Of a stretch of DNA of 64,000 nt, positions 46,955 through 58,684 are shown one piece after another (the first letter of the stretch is position 1; the number at the start of each line of letters is the position of its first letter). Made by a program: the position numbers and the translations under genes. The DNA comes from Avena insularis (lineage: Eukaryota > Streptophyta > Magnoliopsida > Poales > Poaceae): positions 181,012,927-181,076,926 of the forward strand of contig CM042691.1 in NCBI GenBank assembly GCA_023614405.1, read 5' to 3'. Below the pieces are notes generated by a model. The model was given only the letters and a program-made list of their open reading frames with translations. It did not search any database and had not been told where the DNA came from.

Positions 46955-47234
46955 ACACACCTGTGGCGCACATGATCTACCTTCTGTGGCGCACTACACC
47001 TAAAGCGCACTATAGAAGCTTAGTGGCGCACTGGGAAGTGCGCCACAGAAGATCCTACGCGTAGCGCACCTGCCCACATAGCCGTGGCGCACTAGCAGGT
47101 GCGCTACGCCTATCTCGACACAACCGTGGCGCACTAGGCAGTGCGCCACGGCTGGGAGATAGCCGTAGCGCAAGGCACGTGGTGCACTGCTAGTGCGCCA
47201 CAGATGATCTTTTCAGGTGCGCCACTAACTGCTG
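46955..47234 (+). repeat. Right subterminal repeats of the CACTA element
   Basis: GTGGCGCAC/GTGCGCCAC occurs about nine times in both orientations, with related GCGTAGCGCAC and GTGCGCTACGC forms. Mirror of 22014-22390. Confidence 0.85.
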
Positions 47235-47254
47235 TTTTCCTAGTAGTGTGCCCA

Positions 47255-47540
47255 AGTCACTCCAGTTGATAGAGTGATGTACATCAATCTGCTCGTCGAG
47301 CCCATGACTGTGGCTTATATACGGAACGTAGTCCAGCTTGACGAGAAGCGTCAGAAGCTGCTGGAGGAAGCACAGGCCATCGCAGAGCAAGGCTCAAGGC
47401 TAGATCAAGATCTAGCCAAGGCACAGAAGTCAATGAAGAAAGCTAGAGCCATGGAGGCCGAGTACAAGACACTACTCAAGCAGCAGAAGGCTAAGAAAGA
47501 TCCTGCTCACATCATCAATGATCCTGGTGTACGGTGAAAC
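47255..47540 (+). pseudogene. Tat-like element, coiled-coil N-terminal gag region
   Basis: The frame 47274-47537 reads VQLDEKRQKLLEEAQAIAEQ and KAQKSMKKARAMEAEYKTLL, a heptad-like coiled coil expected N-terminal to the capsid domain. It starts right after the TGC target site of the CACTA element, so its beginning is probably in 20801-21990. It stops before the main capsid frame. Confidence 0.55.
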
Positions 47541-47982
47541 CTAGGATGGGCTCCCCCGAAGATTCCATAAGCCAAGCCATGCATTGACAGTGAGGACAGC
47601 AAGGTCATGCCCACTGCTATTCTCAACTTAGCTGTCGCCAAGACCCTTCTGGATCAGGATAAATCACCCGTAGCTGTGGAATAGGTCTGCGATCTCGTAA
47701 CGAAGACGGTCAAACAGGAGGAAAAAGGCCACCTCTCAGAGGCTTGAGTGTGACCCAGCATATTGCCAGTCTAGCATTCCTAATCCTCCAAGGGACTGAC
47801 CTCCTCAGTATGTCGGGTCACAGACGGGTTCATTAGAATGAAGACGGCGGGATGCACACAACATGAAAGATGCTATCCCCATATCCTCCGACCAGGGAGG
47901 AAAGGCTCATCCTTGTTGCCCATCTCCACCGCCCCGATCTCCCTGACATCGTGAAGACCCAAAGGCTCACCACCGTACGAGC
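47541..47982 (+). other. Decayed gag linker of the Tat-like element
   Basis: No open frame; it lies between the coiled-coil piece and the capsid frame and is probably degenerate gag. Confidence 0.4.
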
Positions 47983-48704
47983 ATGCCTACGCCAAGGCAG
48001 GGCGGCATCGTCATCCGCGACAACACGGAGCATCCACATCATGATGGAGAGTGTAACCAAGGACACAAGAGTAGGTCACGCCATGACCCTCCACGTTCGA
48101 CAAGCAACTGCGACAAGCGTGAGGCGTCGCAGGAGGGTAACATCGAGAAGCCTAACCCGCCGCCACCTCTGCCTTTGTCCCCACCTAGCAGCCACCATGG
48201 TGGAGGGGGCCCGCGTTGTTCACGCAGCCCATCCCCTGGCGGTAAGAAGAAAAGTGCAAGCTCGGATCCATATGACGTACGTTCACGCCTGGACAAGATT
48301 CACGAGGCCCGGGAAGGACCTTACCTGGGACCACGTTGCTTTAGACCTGTAATACGGACCACAACATTCCCCAAGGGTTTCCGAATTGACAAGACGATCA
48401 ATCCCTATGATGGCACCGCCAAACCAGCTACGTGGTTGCAGGATTTCGACAACATGGTGGAGATCGCTGGTGGTAACCCCAATGTTGCCGTCAAGTACCT
48501 CCCACTGATGTTCACGGGCACGACCCACCAATGGATTGATTACTTGCCGGAGAAGTCCATCTGCAACTGGCTGGACATGCAAGAAGCGTTCACCAAAAAC
48601 TTCGAGGGTACGTATAAGCGTCCCTGCACTGTTGGCGATCTACTGCGGTGCGTGCAAGAGAAAGACGAGTCATCTACAGCTACCTCTCCCGCTGGCTGGA
48701 TACG
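47983..48704 (+). pseudogene. Tat-like gag, capsid domain, N-terminal part
   Basis: A polar, Pro-rich linker (PNPPPPLPLSPPSSHHGGGG) leads into the retrotrans_gag domain: GPRCFRPVIRTTTFPKGF, NPYDGTAKPATWLQDFDNMV, LPLMFTGTTHQWIDYLPEKS, CNWLDMQEAFTKNFEGTYKR. A one-base shift near 48672 changes frame just before the insertion point. The shifted frame (codon 48702-48704) then continues exactly at 53092, past the solo LTR and its ATACG duplication. Confidence 0.85.
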
Positions 48705-51700
48705 TGTAGAGGTCCCAACCTGATAAGGTAGAGATCCCTGTGTTTACAATGCTAGTCCCTGGATCAATTACTAGCATCCACAGTTTAAGATGTAATATCA
48801 AGAAACAAAGGTCATATTACAACTTATAACCAGGAATAAAATAATTCATTACATCTTACATAACTCATTTGTCTATCTCATTACAATGCAGCAGAAATAT
48901 CTTTATAGCATGGAGTCCTTCATCTTCATATGCCACAGGAAATCATATTGGTTGTAGACTTGTAATCCTATTCAACACACTTCACTAACATCAAACAAAC
49001 CTGCAACATAATAAGTTACAGCCACAAGGGTCAATACATTTGAATTGTATTGGCATACTATGGTAGAATAGTGGTATCTAACATCTATATGCATTTGGCT
49101 AAGTGGAGCTTAGGCTTTCTTGGCTCAAAATAAGGTTTTCCTCATAAGTTGAAAAACACTAAGTTTTTGTTAGTCAAAATCACCCAAGGAATCTACCAAT
49201 AAAAATTGGTGATCCTTTAACCCTTGTTCAACCACAAGTTTTTAACTCAGAAAATAGGATGAGGATATCCTTGATAGCTTCAGTGTCTTGATGCTCAAAT
49301 TTTCCATTGCCGGGGACACGACTAAGTACTTAGATTTTACTATCTCGAGAGGTGGTGCACTTTCCCCACAAGAATCGACATGCATCGAGACAAGATCTTT
49401 TAGAAGCCTTCCCTTAGACCAAATGGACGTGTTCCAACCTATCACCCCTACCACCTTCTGTCCATCTGGCTAAGATATTGCAACCTATATGATCCAGGCA
49501 GAGCCCATATTGCCATGTGGCTGCACTAGAAGCTTCTCAACACTTTAACATCTCAAATCTCTTTGTTCCTGGGTGGCTTTCCACAAGTGTGATACACAAG
49601 GTAGCCATGAATATGGTCCTTGTGTAACCACTCAACTTAACCCATTCTCAGCATTCCACCCAGGTGATTCATTCACTTAGTAGTTTTATTAAGGAAAAAC
49701 ACAAGTCATAGACTTCGTATAATATCATGGCATGAATAATGCACCCTTGTTTTCTACTAGCTAGGCTAAGCATACTAGTAGCAAGAATATAACTTAGGGA
49801 AAAATCCTACTAAGGCATAATCTACTAGGATTTCCCAAGGTATAGTTAACACATAGAAAATTCTATGCAAGTCCTACTTAAAATATCACTAATGCATAGT
49901 CAAAATAATAGGACAAAATGTATGAAGCACCACTTTCCTTCTTAGTAGAGAAACTAGGTTCACTCCTTGATCTTGCAATGGTCACACTCCTCAAAGTTCA
50001 CTACAATTAAATCAAGGCACAAATTCAAACTAGCATTCACACAATTCACCACATAAAATAATAAAAACAAAGCAATGCATGTAAGCATGCAAAAGATTGT
50101 TTTATTTGAAAAAGTGGTTTCTAATAACGCTATAAACATTTTAAAACACCTACTGGTCATTTATAAAAGTGGCAAAATCATTTGAAAACAAGTTAGTGAA
50201 AATAGGCCATTTAAATCTTTTTTGTTTTGCTAGAAATGCTTTTATCCAAAGGAATAATTTCTATTGTTAGACAAATATGTTTTTAAACAAAAAAATTAGT
50301 TTTTATGGTCAAAGTATTTAAAACAAATCCATTTGCAAAAGGTTTCACCCAAAAAACATTTTTAAATCATAGCAACATTTTTGTTTTACTGGAAATGCTT
50401 TTATTCAAAGGAATAATTTTCTGTTAATCAAATATATTTTTAAATCCAAAAGTTAGTATTTAGGGTTAGATAGTTCAAATCAAACCATTTGCAAAAGGTT
50501 TTACTCAAAAAGCATTTTTAGAATAATTTTTATACACAAAATAGTCTTACAAATGTTTCTGCAAAAACACTTAATTTTATAGAGGAAAAATTCTAAAAAA
50601 GGGCAAGGTTGCAAAGTTCACATTTTCCTGATTCCAATGATATAAAGTTTGTAAATTTTGGACGTGTAGAACTAAAGTTATGATTTTTGCAAATTTAATC
50701 ATTCAAAACCATTTTCTGGATTTTCAAACAGACAGAACATGCCACACATCAGTTTTCTATAGGTCAGTACCACTTCGGTTGGATTGAGAAACGTGGGACG
50801 CAGTATAAAAAAGGCATCGCACGACACAGATTGATCCATACCGTTTCAGTTAAGTGATCAATCGTATCCATGGGATCAAGATCTAACGACCCTAATCAAC
50901 TGGTCAAGATCTGGTGGCGCTAGCTCGATGACGCACGGCGGCTGTGCTCAGGCGATGGTGTTCCAGTGAAAATAGGAAGCGAGGGAGAGGGGAAAGGGGC
51001 TCATAGGGTTCGACGTGGCGAGTAGATGCTCGACGTGGTCTCTGTTGGCCAAGGGGCGCACGGTGTTGCCGTTTATTGCTCGCCGGAGATGTTGCTAGCT
51101 TTGTGCACGCACCGCTATGGTCGAAGACGAGGATACAAGGCACACCAGGGAAAAACGAAGGGTGCGTTAGACGCATGCGAGAGAGGAGGGTATGCAAGTG
51201 TCAATGAACGGGAGAGGCGCGGTCAGAACTAACCAGGGGAGGTCATCGGAGTTGTGGTAGGAGACGGTGGCGAGTAGACATTGTCCTTGCCGACGTTCCG
51301 GGGTGCACGCGAGCGAGCTAGGGCTACTGGCAGGTGCGCCTGGTGCTGGCGAGCAGGCTCATGGGTGCCAGGGGGTGGGAGGTGGTCGGAGCTGGCCGTA
51401 ATTCATGCTGGACCTCGTCGGAGGAAGTGGCATTCGAGCGAGCAATTCGAGCAGCCCTGGGGCTTCAGTGGAATGAGGACTGAGGGTAAAGGGAGAGGGG
51501 AGCGAGGCGAGTTAACGAGTGTGATCACTGGGCGGTTTAACCGCGGCATTAATGTGAATTGACGCAAATTGAAATCACGCAGAAAGAACAAGGAGGGATG
51601 AGGGGGAACAGGTCACGCGGTGAGGAAGAAGATGCCAGCGTGGCATGGGGCCGCGGGGTCATTGAGGTGAGGGGTAAGGGAGCGAGTGAGAAAAGAACAG

Positions 51701-53086
51701 TTCGGGGGAAGAGAGAGATGGGCTGCGCTGTTGGGCCTGCTGGGCTGACTGGGTTGGGTTGCTTCCTTTTCTATTTTTTTTATTCTCTGTTTTCTTTTTC
51801 TTCTTTTTTCCATTTCTATTTTCAGTTTTCAATTCAAACAAATGATTCAAACTACTATTTGAATTCAATTTCTTGCCAAACCTTTTCAGTAGTTTAATAC
51901 TGTTTATTAGTGTGTTTAAAATTCCATTTTAGAATATTTCAAATATTCTTTTATGGTTTAATATTTATTTAAATGAGGCTTGGGTCTTTATTCAAACCAT
52001 TGATTCAAGAGTCCATTTGATTTCAAATTTTCATCAAACCTTTTCAATAGGTTTTATTTATTCATTATTGTGTTTAAATGATTCACTTTGACTTATTACA
52101 AATATCTTAATATGATTTAATATTCATTTAAATTGGGCATTTGACTTTATTTTAAATAAAATTTGAATATGGTTCCAAACCATATAATTTTATTTAATTA
52201 TTATTTTATTCTTTTTAAGTCAATTAGATAACTTTTAATCCACTTTGCAATTTCAATTGTTTTTCTCATGATTTGATTAATCATTTATATTAGGCAATTG
52301 TCTTTATTTAAATAAAATAAAATATGGTTCAAGCCCATATAATTTATTTAAATAATCTTTATTCCTTTATTTTTTATTTGGATTATTTTTATTCCATTTG
52401 CTTATGGATTTAATTCAAGTTTTAAATTGTCTTCTAAATAATTTTCGTGTGATTTATTATTTATTTAGTTTAGGCAATTTGTCTTTATTTAAATAAAATT
52501 GAATATGGTTCAATCCATATAATTTTATTTAAATAATATATTATTCCTTTTTATTATTCAGTAAACTTTCATTTGTTTATGGATTTGGCCAAGATTTAAT
52601 TTGTCTTGTAAACATTCCTTATTTATTTATTTAATTATTTCTTTCTTTCTTTCTTTGCCTTATAAAATCCATATCTTTTTATTTATAGTTCCAAAATTGG
52701 TGATTCCAATAGGTATAATTTTATTTAATATTTGATTATTCTTTTAAATCCTTTTATTATTATTTTGCTCACAATTTATATGGATTTTTTAGGAGCTTTA
52801 TTGGCTTTGGAAATTATTTCCTTTTATCTTATTAAATTCATAAGTTTTTATCCATGGATCCAAATTGGATGAAACCAATTTCTATGGTTTTGGTTTAACT
52901 TTTCCAAGTGTTTAAATTTCAATATACATTCATTGATGATTGCATTTCACTTCATTGAAATTTTGTGGATGCCGTTTTCATTCAAATTTTGTTCAAGAAG
53001 GGTTTTGATGTTTCCGTTTTCAACAATTATTATTTTGTTTATTTATTTTTCACATTTCAAAATTTGGAAAATTTTGGGATGTGACA
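48705..53086 (-). mobile_element. Solo LTR related to the LARD and chromovirus LTRs
   Basis: On the minus strand it begins TGTCACATCCCAAAATTTTCC and ends CAGGTTGGGACCTCTACA (4382 bp), with TSD ATACG at 48700-48704 and 53087-53091. The end (GGGACTAGCATTGTAAACAC, reverse strand) matches the LARD LTR. It has the same GC-rich island (about 50880-51770) and a (CTTT)n run near 52645. No internal domain is present. It splits the Tat-like gag. Confidence 0.92.
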
Positions 53087-53091
53087 ATACG

Positions 53092-53440
53092 AAGAATTCC
53101 TGCGCAGGAGTGCACGATCAGACCGCCATGGCCACCTTCATCGATGGGATGGAAAAAGGTATGTTGCTCCGACATAAGTTAAAGCACCTACAGGACAATC
53201 ACATGCTCGATCTCAATCAGATGATCCAGTTGGCCAGTGAGTTCGCGGCTGCTGACGACGATGCTCATGGCTCCTTGCCGGCAATATCCATTCCAACCCA
53301 AGCTAAGAGGAACAACAACACCAAGCGGAAGACCCCTCCAGAAGAAAAGCAAACCTCCGACATTGTCGCCATGACGTTTGCAGGAAGAGGTGATAGCGGA
53401 CAGCGTGGCCGAGAACGGGGGGCTGGTCGTGGACAGTAGT
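53092..53440 (+). pseudogene. Tat-like gag, C-terminal part
   Basis: Continues gag after the solo LTR: NSCAGVHDQTAMATFIDGME, LLRHKLKHLQDNHMLDLNQM, SEFAAADDDAHG, then a basic Arg/Gly-rich end (GRGDSGQRGRERGAGRGQ) and stop at 53437-53439. The Arg/Gly tail probably contacts RNA; no CCHC knuckle is seen in this frame. Confidence 0.85.
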
Positions 53441-53463
53441 GAGGTAGTCAAACTACCCCGGCA

Positions 53464-54427
53464 GTGCCCCATGTTCCCCAAACATATGAGGAGTACCGTG
53501 ATATGCCATGCCTTGTACACCTCGACGCCAATGGAAAAGCTACTCACACCAATCGACATTGCAAGTTCATCAACGACCTCAAGGAGGACCTGGAGTCCGT
53601 CTATAAGCGAAGCCGAAAGAATATACCGCGAGACAAGGGCAAAGGGAAGAAGAAGGAAGAAGAGTCCATGTATTCAAGTGACATGGATGAGGATGTTGGC
53701 AACATAACCCCAGTCCCCCAGTACCTGCGCTGGTCGGAAGTTCCAATTACTTGGGACAGGAAGGATCACCCAGACCTCATCCCTACAAAGAACCAATACG
53801 CCATGGTCATCAACCCTTTGATTGACGGCAACGAGTTCACTAAATGCATGGTGGAGAGTGGAAGCAGCATCAACATCATGTACCTAGATACAATGCACAA
53901 GATGAACTTCATGGAGGCCAACCTAAGGTGGACTAGCACCATGTTCCATGGCATAGTTCCTGGCTGGGAGGCTCGGTCCCTTGGGTGCATCACGCTCAAG
54001 GTCGCTTTTTGGCGATGTTAATTATTACCGGCAAGAACGCATGACCTTCTAGGTGATCCCCTTCAAGAGCGTGTACCACGTTATATTTGGACGCGACATC
54101 TTCCACGCCTTCATGTCCAATCCATGCTTCTTATACAACAAGCTCAAGATACCCGGACCAAATGGTGTCATCACCGTATCTGGAAGCTTTACAAAGGCAA
54201 GGGACTGCAAGATTGGAGAAGCAGCCTTTGAAGAAGCTGTCCTCTACAGCATAGAATTCAAGGAGATCCAGAGCAAGGTCGATGCCACGGAGGTGTCGGC
54301 ATCGAAGAAGCAGATTTTTGACTCCAATCCCGCCTTCAAGGCCGCCATCAAGACCAAGCCGGTGGAACTTGTGGTAGGCGATGCCTCCAAGACCACCGCC
54401 ATTGGAACAAATCTGGATGCTAAATAG
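53464..54427 (+). pseudogene. Tat-like pol: protease region
   Basis: The frame 53464-54021 holds a linker (CKFINDLKEDLESVYKRSRK) and the protease motif KCMVESGSSINIMYLDTM. Tat proteases normally read VDGGSS here, so the catalytic Asp is Glu (codon 53854-53856). After a frameshift near 54020 and a TAG, frame 54053-54427 continues with FGRDIFHAFMSNPCFLYNKL, IPGPNGVITVSGS and an acidic/polar linker to TAA at 54425. The protease would process gag-pol; this copy is inactive. Confidence 0.75.
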
Positions 54428-55850
54428 GAAAGCGCGCTCATCGAGTTCCTTCGTGAGAATAGGGACATCTTTTCCTAGCAACCTACCGACATGAAAGGTG
54501 TACTTAGGAAACTTGCCGAGCACAGCTTGAATATTGATCCAAAATGCAAACCGGTGAAACAACCTCTACGACGCTTCGGAGACGAGAAGAGACACGCCAT
54601 AGGCAAAGATATAGCTAGGTTACCTAAGGCTAGTTTTATCCGAGCAGTCCTTCACACCCGATGGGTGGCCAATCCTGTACTTGTCCCAAAAAGGGAACCA
54701 AAGAATTAATAATAAGCGTTGATTACACCGCATTGAACAAAGCGTTCCCGAAAGATCTGTTTTCTTTGCCTCGTTGTGACCAAGTCATTGACTCGATGGC
54801 TGGCTCAGAACTTTTGAGTTTTCTTGATGCATACTCAGGATACCACCACATAAAGATCAGGAAGTCAGACCAATTGGCCACTTCGTTCACCACACCTTAC
54901 GACACATTTTACTATCTCACAATGCCCTTTGGGCTAAAAACGCAGGTGCTACATACTAGCGGACCATGCAACGTTGCCTACACGATCAAATTGGTCAAAA
55001 CATTCATGCCCATGTGGACGATATAGCGGTGATGTCTAAAAAGTCAAACGACTTAATCTCCGACTTAAAAGAAACCTTTGGTAATCTCTAGAAATACAAT
55101 ATGATGCTTAACCCTAAGAAGTGCGTCTTCGGGGTTCCAGCCGGCAAATTGTTGGGCTTCATCGTTTCCTAGCGTGGAATCAAGTCAACCCGGAGAAGAT
55201 CAAGGCCATCCTATACATAAAACGTCAGACATGCCTGAAGGACATCCAACGGCTCACAGGCTGTGTTGCAGCAATAAGCCGGTTCGTCAGCCGACTTGGA
55301 GAGAAGGCTCTACTGCTGTACAAGTTGCTGAAGAAGGTGGACAAATTTACATGGATGGACGAAGCATATGATGCACTCAAGAAGATAAAGGAGATACTTT
55401 CCTTGGCACCTATACTTTCAGCACCCGAGCCTATGGAGCCTATGTGGATTTACATGGCGGTCACCAACTGTGTAATCAGCATCGTCGTGGTGGTGGAGCG
55501 AAAAGAACCAACACATGAGTATGGAGTCCAATGACCAGTTTAATATGTAAGCGAGGTCTTGACAGAGTCCAAGTAGTGTTACCCGCACTACCAGAAGCTA
55601 GCTTATGGAGTGTTTATTGCTTCTCGGAAGCTAAGGCACTATTTCCAGGAGCACCCCATCATAGTTGTGAGAAAAGCTCCACTGTCCGACATCATCAATA
55701 ACAGTGACGCTACAAGACGGGTTGCGAAGTGGGGCATTGAGCTTGCCGCCATTGATATCACCTAAAAAAGGCGCGATGCTATCAAATCACAGGTCTTGGT
55801 GGATTTCATTGCCAACTAGACGGAGATGCCAGATTCTACCCCTGTACCAG
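54428..55850 (+). pseudogene. Tat-like pol: reverse transcriptase
   Basis: Readable RT blocks in several frames: HSLNIDPKCKPVKQPLRRF, NPVLVPK, VDYTALNKAFPKDLFSLPRC, LLSFLDAYSGYHHIKI (first Asp), LTMPFGLKTQ, and after a frameshift HVDDIAVMSKK (catalytic DD intact, 55017-55022). Downstream come the connection region, IQRLTGCVAAISRFVSRLGE and KFTWMDEAYDALKKIKEI. Stops include TAG near 54476, tandem stops near 54706-54712 and TAG near 55088. Gene order and motifs leave no doubt about identity. Confidence 0.9.
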
Positions 55851-56270
55851 AGCCAGAATACTCGGTGATGCACTTTGACGGATCAAAGCTACTCAACGAC
55901 TCGGGGCTGGTATACTGCTACGGTCACCAATAGGGGAAAAACTGCACTACGTTTTGCAAATACACTTTGAGGCTACAAACAACATGGCGGAATATGAAAC
56001 ACTCATTCACGGACTTCGCGTAGCCAAAGATATTGGCATCAAGTGTATAGTTTGCTGTGGAGATTCTGACTTGGTTGCCCAGCAGGTGGCTGGCACCTGG
56101 AATGCACAGAACCCTATGATGGCGGCATATCGATATGAAGTAGACGAGATAGCCAAGTGCTTCGAAGGCTACGAAGTCAAGTATGTCAAGAGGGAGGACA
56201 ATGAGGCGGCTGATCTGCTGTCAAAGCTTGGATCAGGGCGCAAACCAATTCCTCCTGGCATTTTCCTGGA
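55851..56270 (+). pseudogene. Tat-like pol: RNase H
   Basis: VMHFDGSKLLNDSG carries the first Asp, then a TAG near 55932. Frame 55954 on reads EATNNMAEYETLIHGL (Glu), VCCGDSDLVAQQVAGTW (Asp) and KREDNEAADLLSKLGS (last Asp). All four acidic positions are kept although the frame is broken. Confidence 0.88.
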
Positions 56271-57562
56271 GCCTCTACGGAAACCATCCGTGAAGGGAGT
56301 GGATCTATCTAACCTGGATAGAGTTGAGTCTTTTGTTCACACAGTGACAAAGGTCCCTCCGGCTTGGACAAAACCGTTCAAGGGGTATCTCGTACACAGA
56401 ACCTTACCCATCGACAAGGTCGAAAGTCGGCAAATAGTATGTGGAGCAAAGGGCTATACCATAATCAATGCACAACTCTATAAAAGACGCACCACTGGTG
56501 TATACCACAAGTGTGTTTCCCAACAAGAGGGTATTGAAATCCTCCGTGAGATCCATCTCAGAGATTGCGGACATCACGCCACTCCTCGATCGTTGGTCTC
56601 CAAAGCCTTCAGACAAGGATTCTACTGGCTGGCCGCAAAGGCGGACACCGACAAGATGGTTGAGACATGCATGGGATGCTAGTACTATGCTCGACAACCA
56701 CATGTTCCAGCTTAAGAATTGCGAACAATACCAATAACTTGGACATTCTCAGTCTGGGGGCTAGACATGGTCCATTACAGATGGACCCATGTGGGTTTAC
56801 ACATCTTCTAGTAGCAGTTGATAAATTCACCAAATGGATTGTAGCTAAACCCATTAGAAAGCTTGATGGGGCAACTGCCCTTAGGTTTTTCCATGATCTA
56901 CTGGTGAGATTTGGTCTCCCACATAGCATTATTACCGACAACGGAAACAACTTATCACTCAAATAAGTGGAAGCCTATTGTTGGGAGAAGGGCATCCGAC
57001 TTGACTTGGCATCTATGGCACATCCACTGTCCAATGGGCAAGTTGAGCGAGCTAATGGATTAATTATGTAGGGAATCAAGCCACGTCTAGAGGCACCGCT
57101 ACATAGAGCAGATGGAGCCTGGGCGGAGGAGTTACCATTTGTTCTGTGGAGTTTACGAACTACACCAAATAGGTCTACCGGCTACACCCCTTATTTCATG
57201 GTATATAGAGCAGAAGCCATCCCGCCTTCCGACATCCTTCATGATTCACCAAGAGTTGCCGCCTAGGATGAACATGACGCTGAAGAATACCGACTCCTAG
57301 ATGTGGACCTTCTCGAGGAAGAGGGCGTATTGGCATGGCAAAGATCCACCATCTATCAGCAGAAGCTATGCATCTACCACGGTCGCCGTGTCCGGCATCG
57401 CTCATTTAAAGAGGGGGATTTAGTGCTCCAACTTAAGCAGAAGAAGTCACACAAATTATCCCCGCCATGGGAAGGACCGTTCATCATAAGCAAGGTGCTA
57501 CTCAATGGTTCTTACTACCTCGTTGACAATCGTGAACTTGAGGATAGACCAAACGAGGATCA
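56271..57562 (+). pseudogene. Tat-like pol: integrase, truncated at an inverted LTR
   Basis: The zinc-finger region (EIHLRDCGHHATPRSLVSKA, KMVETCMGC) is followed by the core with WGLDMV (Asp 56764-56766), ITDNGNN (Asp 56937-56939) and NGQVERANGL (Glu 57045-57047), each in a different broken frame. The C-terminal module HRSFKEGDLVLQLKQKKSHK and PPWEGPFIISKVLLNGSYYL runs to about residue NEDH, where the sequence meets an inverted LTR at 57563; the usual C-terminus is lost. In-frame stops at CAG/CAA codons (for example 56965, 57068) suggest C-to-T decay. Confidence 0.88.
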
Positions 57563-58085
57563 TGTCGTGGTATTGCCGACACATACGCCATAGGGCTATC
57601 CCAATGGCAAGTTTAGAGACGTGGGGGAGATGGAGAGCGTCCGAGTTGGCCTGACACAATTTACCCAGGTTCAGATCTCATGACGGTGGCGAGATCCTAC
57701 TCCTGCTATAAATCACTATAATGGCAATACGCCGAGTTACAGGGATCTGTTCGCTCTGCGAGGTATGAGTTGTGTCCTGCCCTAAAGGCTCCCACAGGTC
57801 CGGCTTATATAGTTGCCAAATCCTAGGGTTACAGGTACAGTCTTATCCGGACAGGTTATAGAGTCCTACACAATACACAACTAGTCTAACGTGTCTTGCA
57901 CTCCAATGCGAGAGGTACGCTGGTGACTCCTCCAGAGCCTTCCTTTATCCGAGATGGACCTCCCTTCTGGATCCATTTAACTGGGCCGCCCAGTAGGCCA
58001 TGGGCCTTGCTACCAACTATGGGCCACCCGGGTTATCCAGATTAGAGAAAAGCTATGGTGATACCTATTTAGCATATCCCCAACA
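57563..58085 (-). repeat. Inverted LTR of the same Tat-like family
   Basis: On the minus strand it begins TGTTGGGGATATGCTAAAT and ends GGCAATACCACGACA (523 bp), clearly the same family as 20254-20781 but in opposite orientation. On the minus strand it is preceded by CTCCGGGGGCTAC (58086-58098), a typical purine tract, so it is a 3' LTR of a minus-strand structure. It abuts the plus-strand integrase at 57562 with no gap. Confidence 0.9.
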
Positions 58086-58684
58086 GTAGCCCCCGGAGAA
58101 ATCCAAGATATTGCGCCGTCTTGCCTCTTAAGGTTGGATGCTCTATATAGATGAATGTTGGCAAATCATCAAGAAATATCTTGTAGTCCTCCCAAGAACC
58201 CTGCAATGCTCTACGTCTTCAATACGTAAGTCGGAGAACTGCTTAATCTTCCATCGTACTCTCCTCATAGCCTGATAGGATCCGTCCATGCCGGTATCTT
58301 CAGATGGGATGGTCCACATGCCTATGTCAGTAGAGAGAGATAGACCATAGGTCAGCGATGCCTCATAACTCACACATGCAGAGAATGCAATCATTGTCGT
58401 TTTCCCCGCGTGAAGGATGTGAAACATTGGCGGCGGCGGTGGGAACATGGTGAAATTTCTGCGCATGCGCATGCACGTGCTGTCCATGCAGCAACCATTC
58501 GATCAACTTGCACGAATCTTGATGCTGAGTACTATAAATTGTAACCGTGGTAATTCTTATCTTTTCACCGCATTCTTCCTCGCATCGTCTTCTTCCTCCA
58601 GCAAACGCCTCCTCGAGCTCTCCACACGCACGAAGGAAAAAATCCTAGCTTTTCCCATCTCTCTACCCGTCTCCTTCCACACCA
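58086..58684. other. Region between the purine tract and the Transposase_28-type ORF
   Basis: Reverse-strand purine tract at 58086-58098, then noncoding sequence. Upstream of the plus-strand ORF, ACTATAAATT near 58540 is a possible TATA box, followed by a C/T-rich leader. This would be the promoter of the antisense ORF. Confidence 0.5.

Larger units (their letters stand above)
21994..47248 (+). mobile_element. Autonomous-type CACTA (En/Spm) transposon, nested chromovirus inside
   Basis: The termini are CACTACTAGGAAAA at 21994 and its reverse complement TTTTCCTAGTAGTG ending at 47248, with the 3-bp target duplication TGC at 21991-21993 and 47249-47251. Without the 12.7 kb retrotransposon insertion the element is about 12.5 kb, a normal size for a full CACTA. 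It carries subterminal GTGGCGCAC-type repeats at both ends, a TNP2-type transposase gene, a second large gene (TNP1-like, then Ulp1-like), a hairpin repeat array and a small hybrid-binding-domain ORF, all on the plus strand. Both major genes are now interrupted, so this copy is unlikely to be active itself. Confidence 0.93.
20254..57562 (+). mobile_element. Tat-like Ty3/gypsy element, interrupted by a CACTA and a solo LTR
   Basis: A plus-strand gypsy element with LTR (20254-20781), tRNA-Asp-like PBS, gag (about 47255-48704 plus 53092-53440) and pol (53464-57562). It was split by the CACTA insertion 21994-47248 (TSD TGC) and by a solo LTR 48705-53086 (TSD ATACG). Coding order is gag, protease, RT, RNase H, integrase. 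All frames are broken by multiple stops, several of the CAG/CAA-to-TAG/TAA kind expected from decay of methylated cytosines. No direct 3' LTR is present: at 57563 pol abuts an inverted LTR. The left flank is GGTCC, with no matching right flank found. Confidence 0.85.

Noticed and set aside
57597..58085. Reading the right-hand repeat as a plus-strand 3' LTR starting TGACACAATTTACCC and ending CCCCAACA
   Set aside because: The 5' copy at 20254 is oriented by its PBS and by homology that extends to GGCAATACCA(T/C)GACA; the right copy is therefore inverted, and a reversed purine tract follows it.
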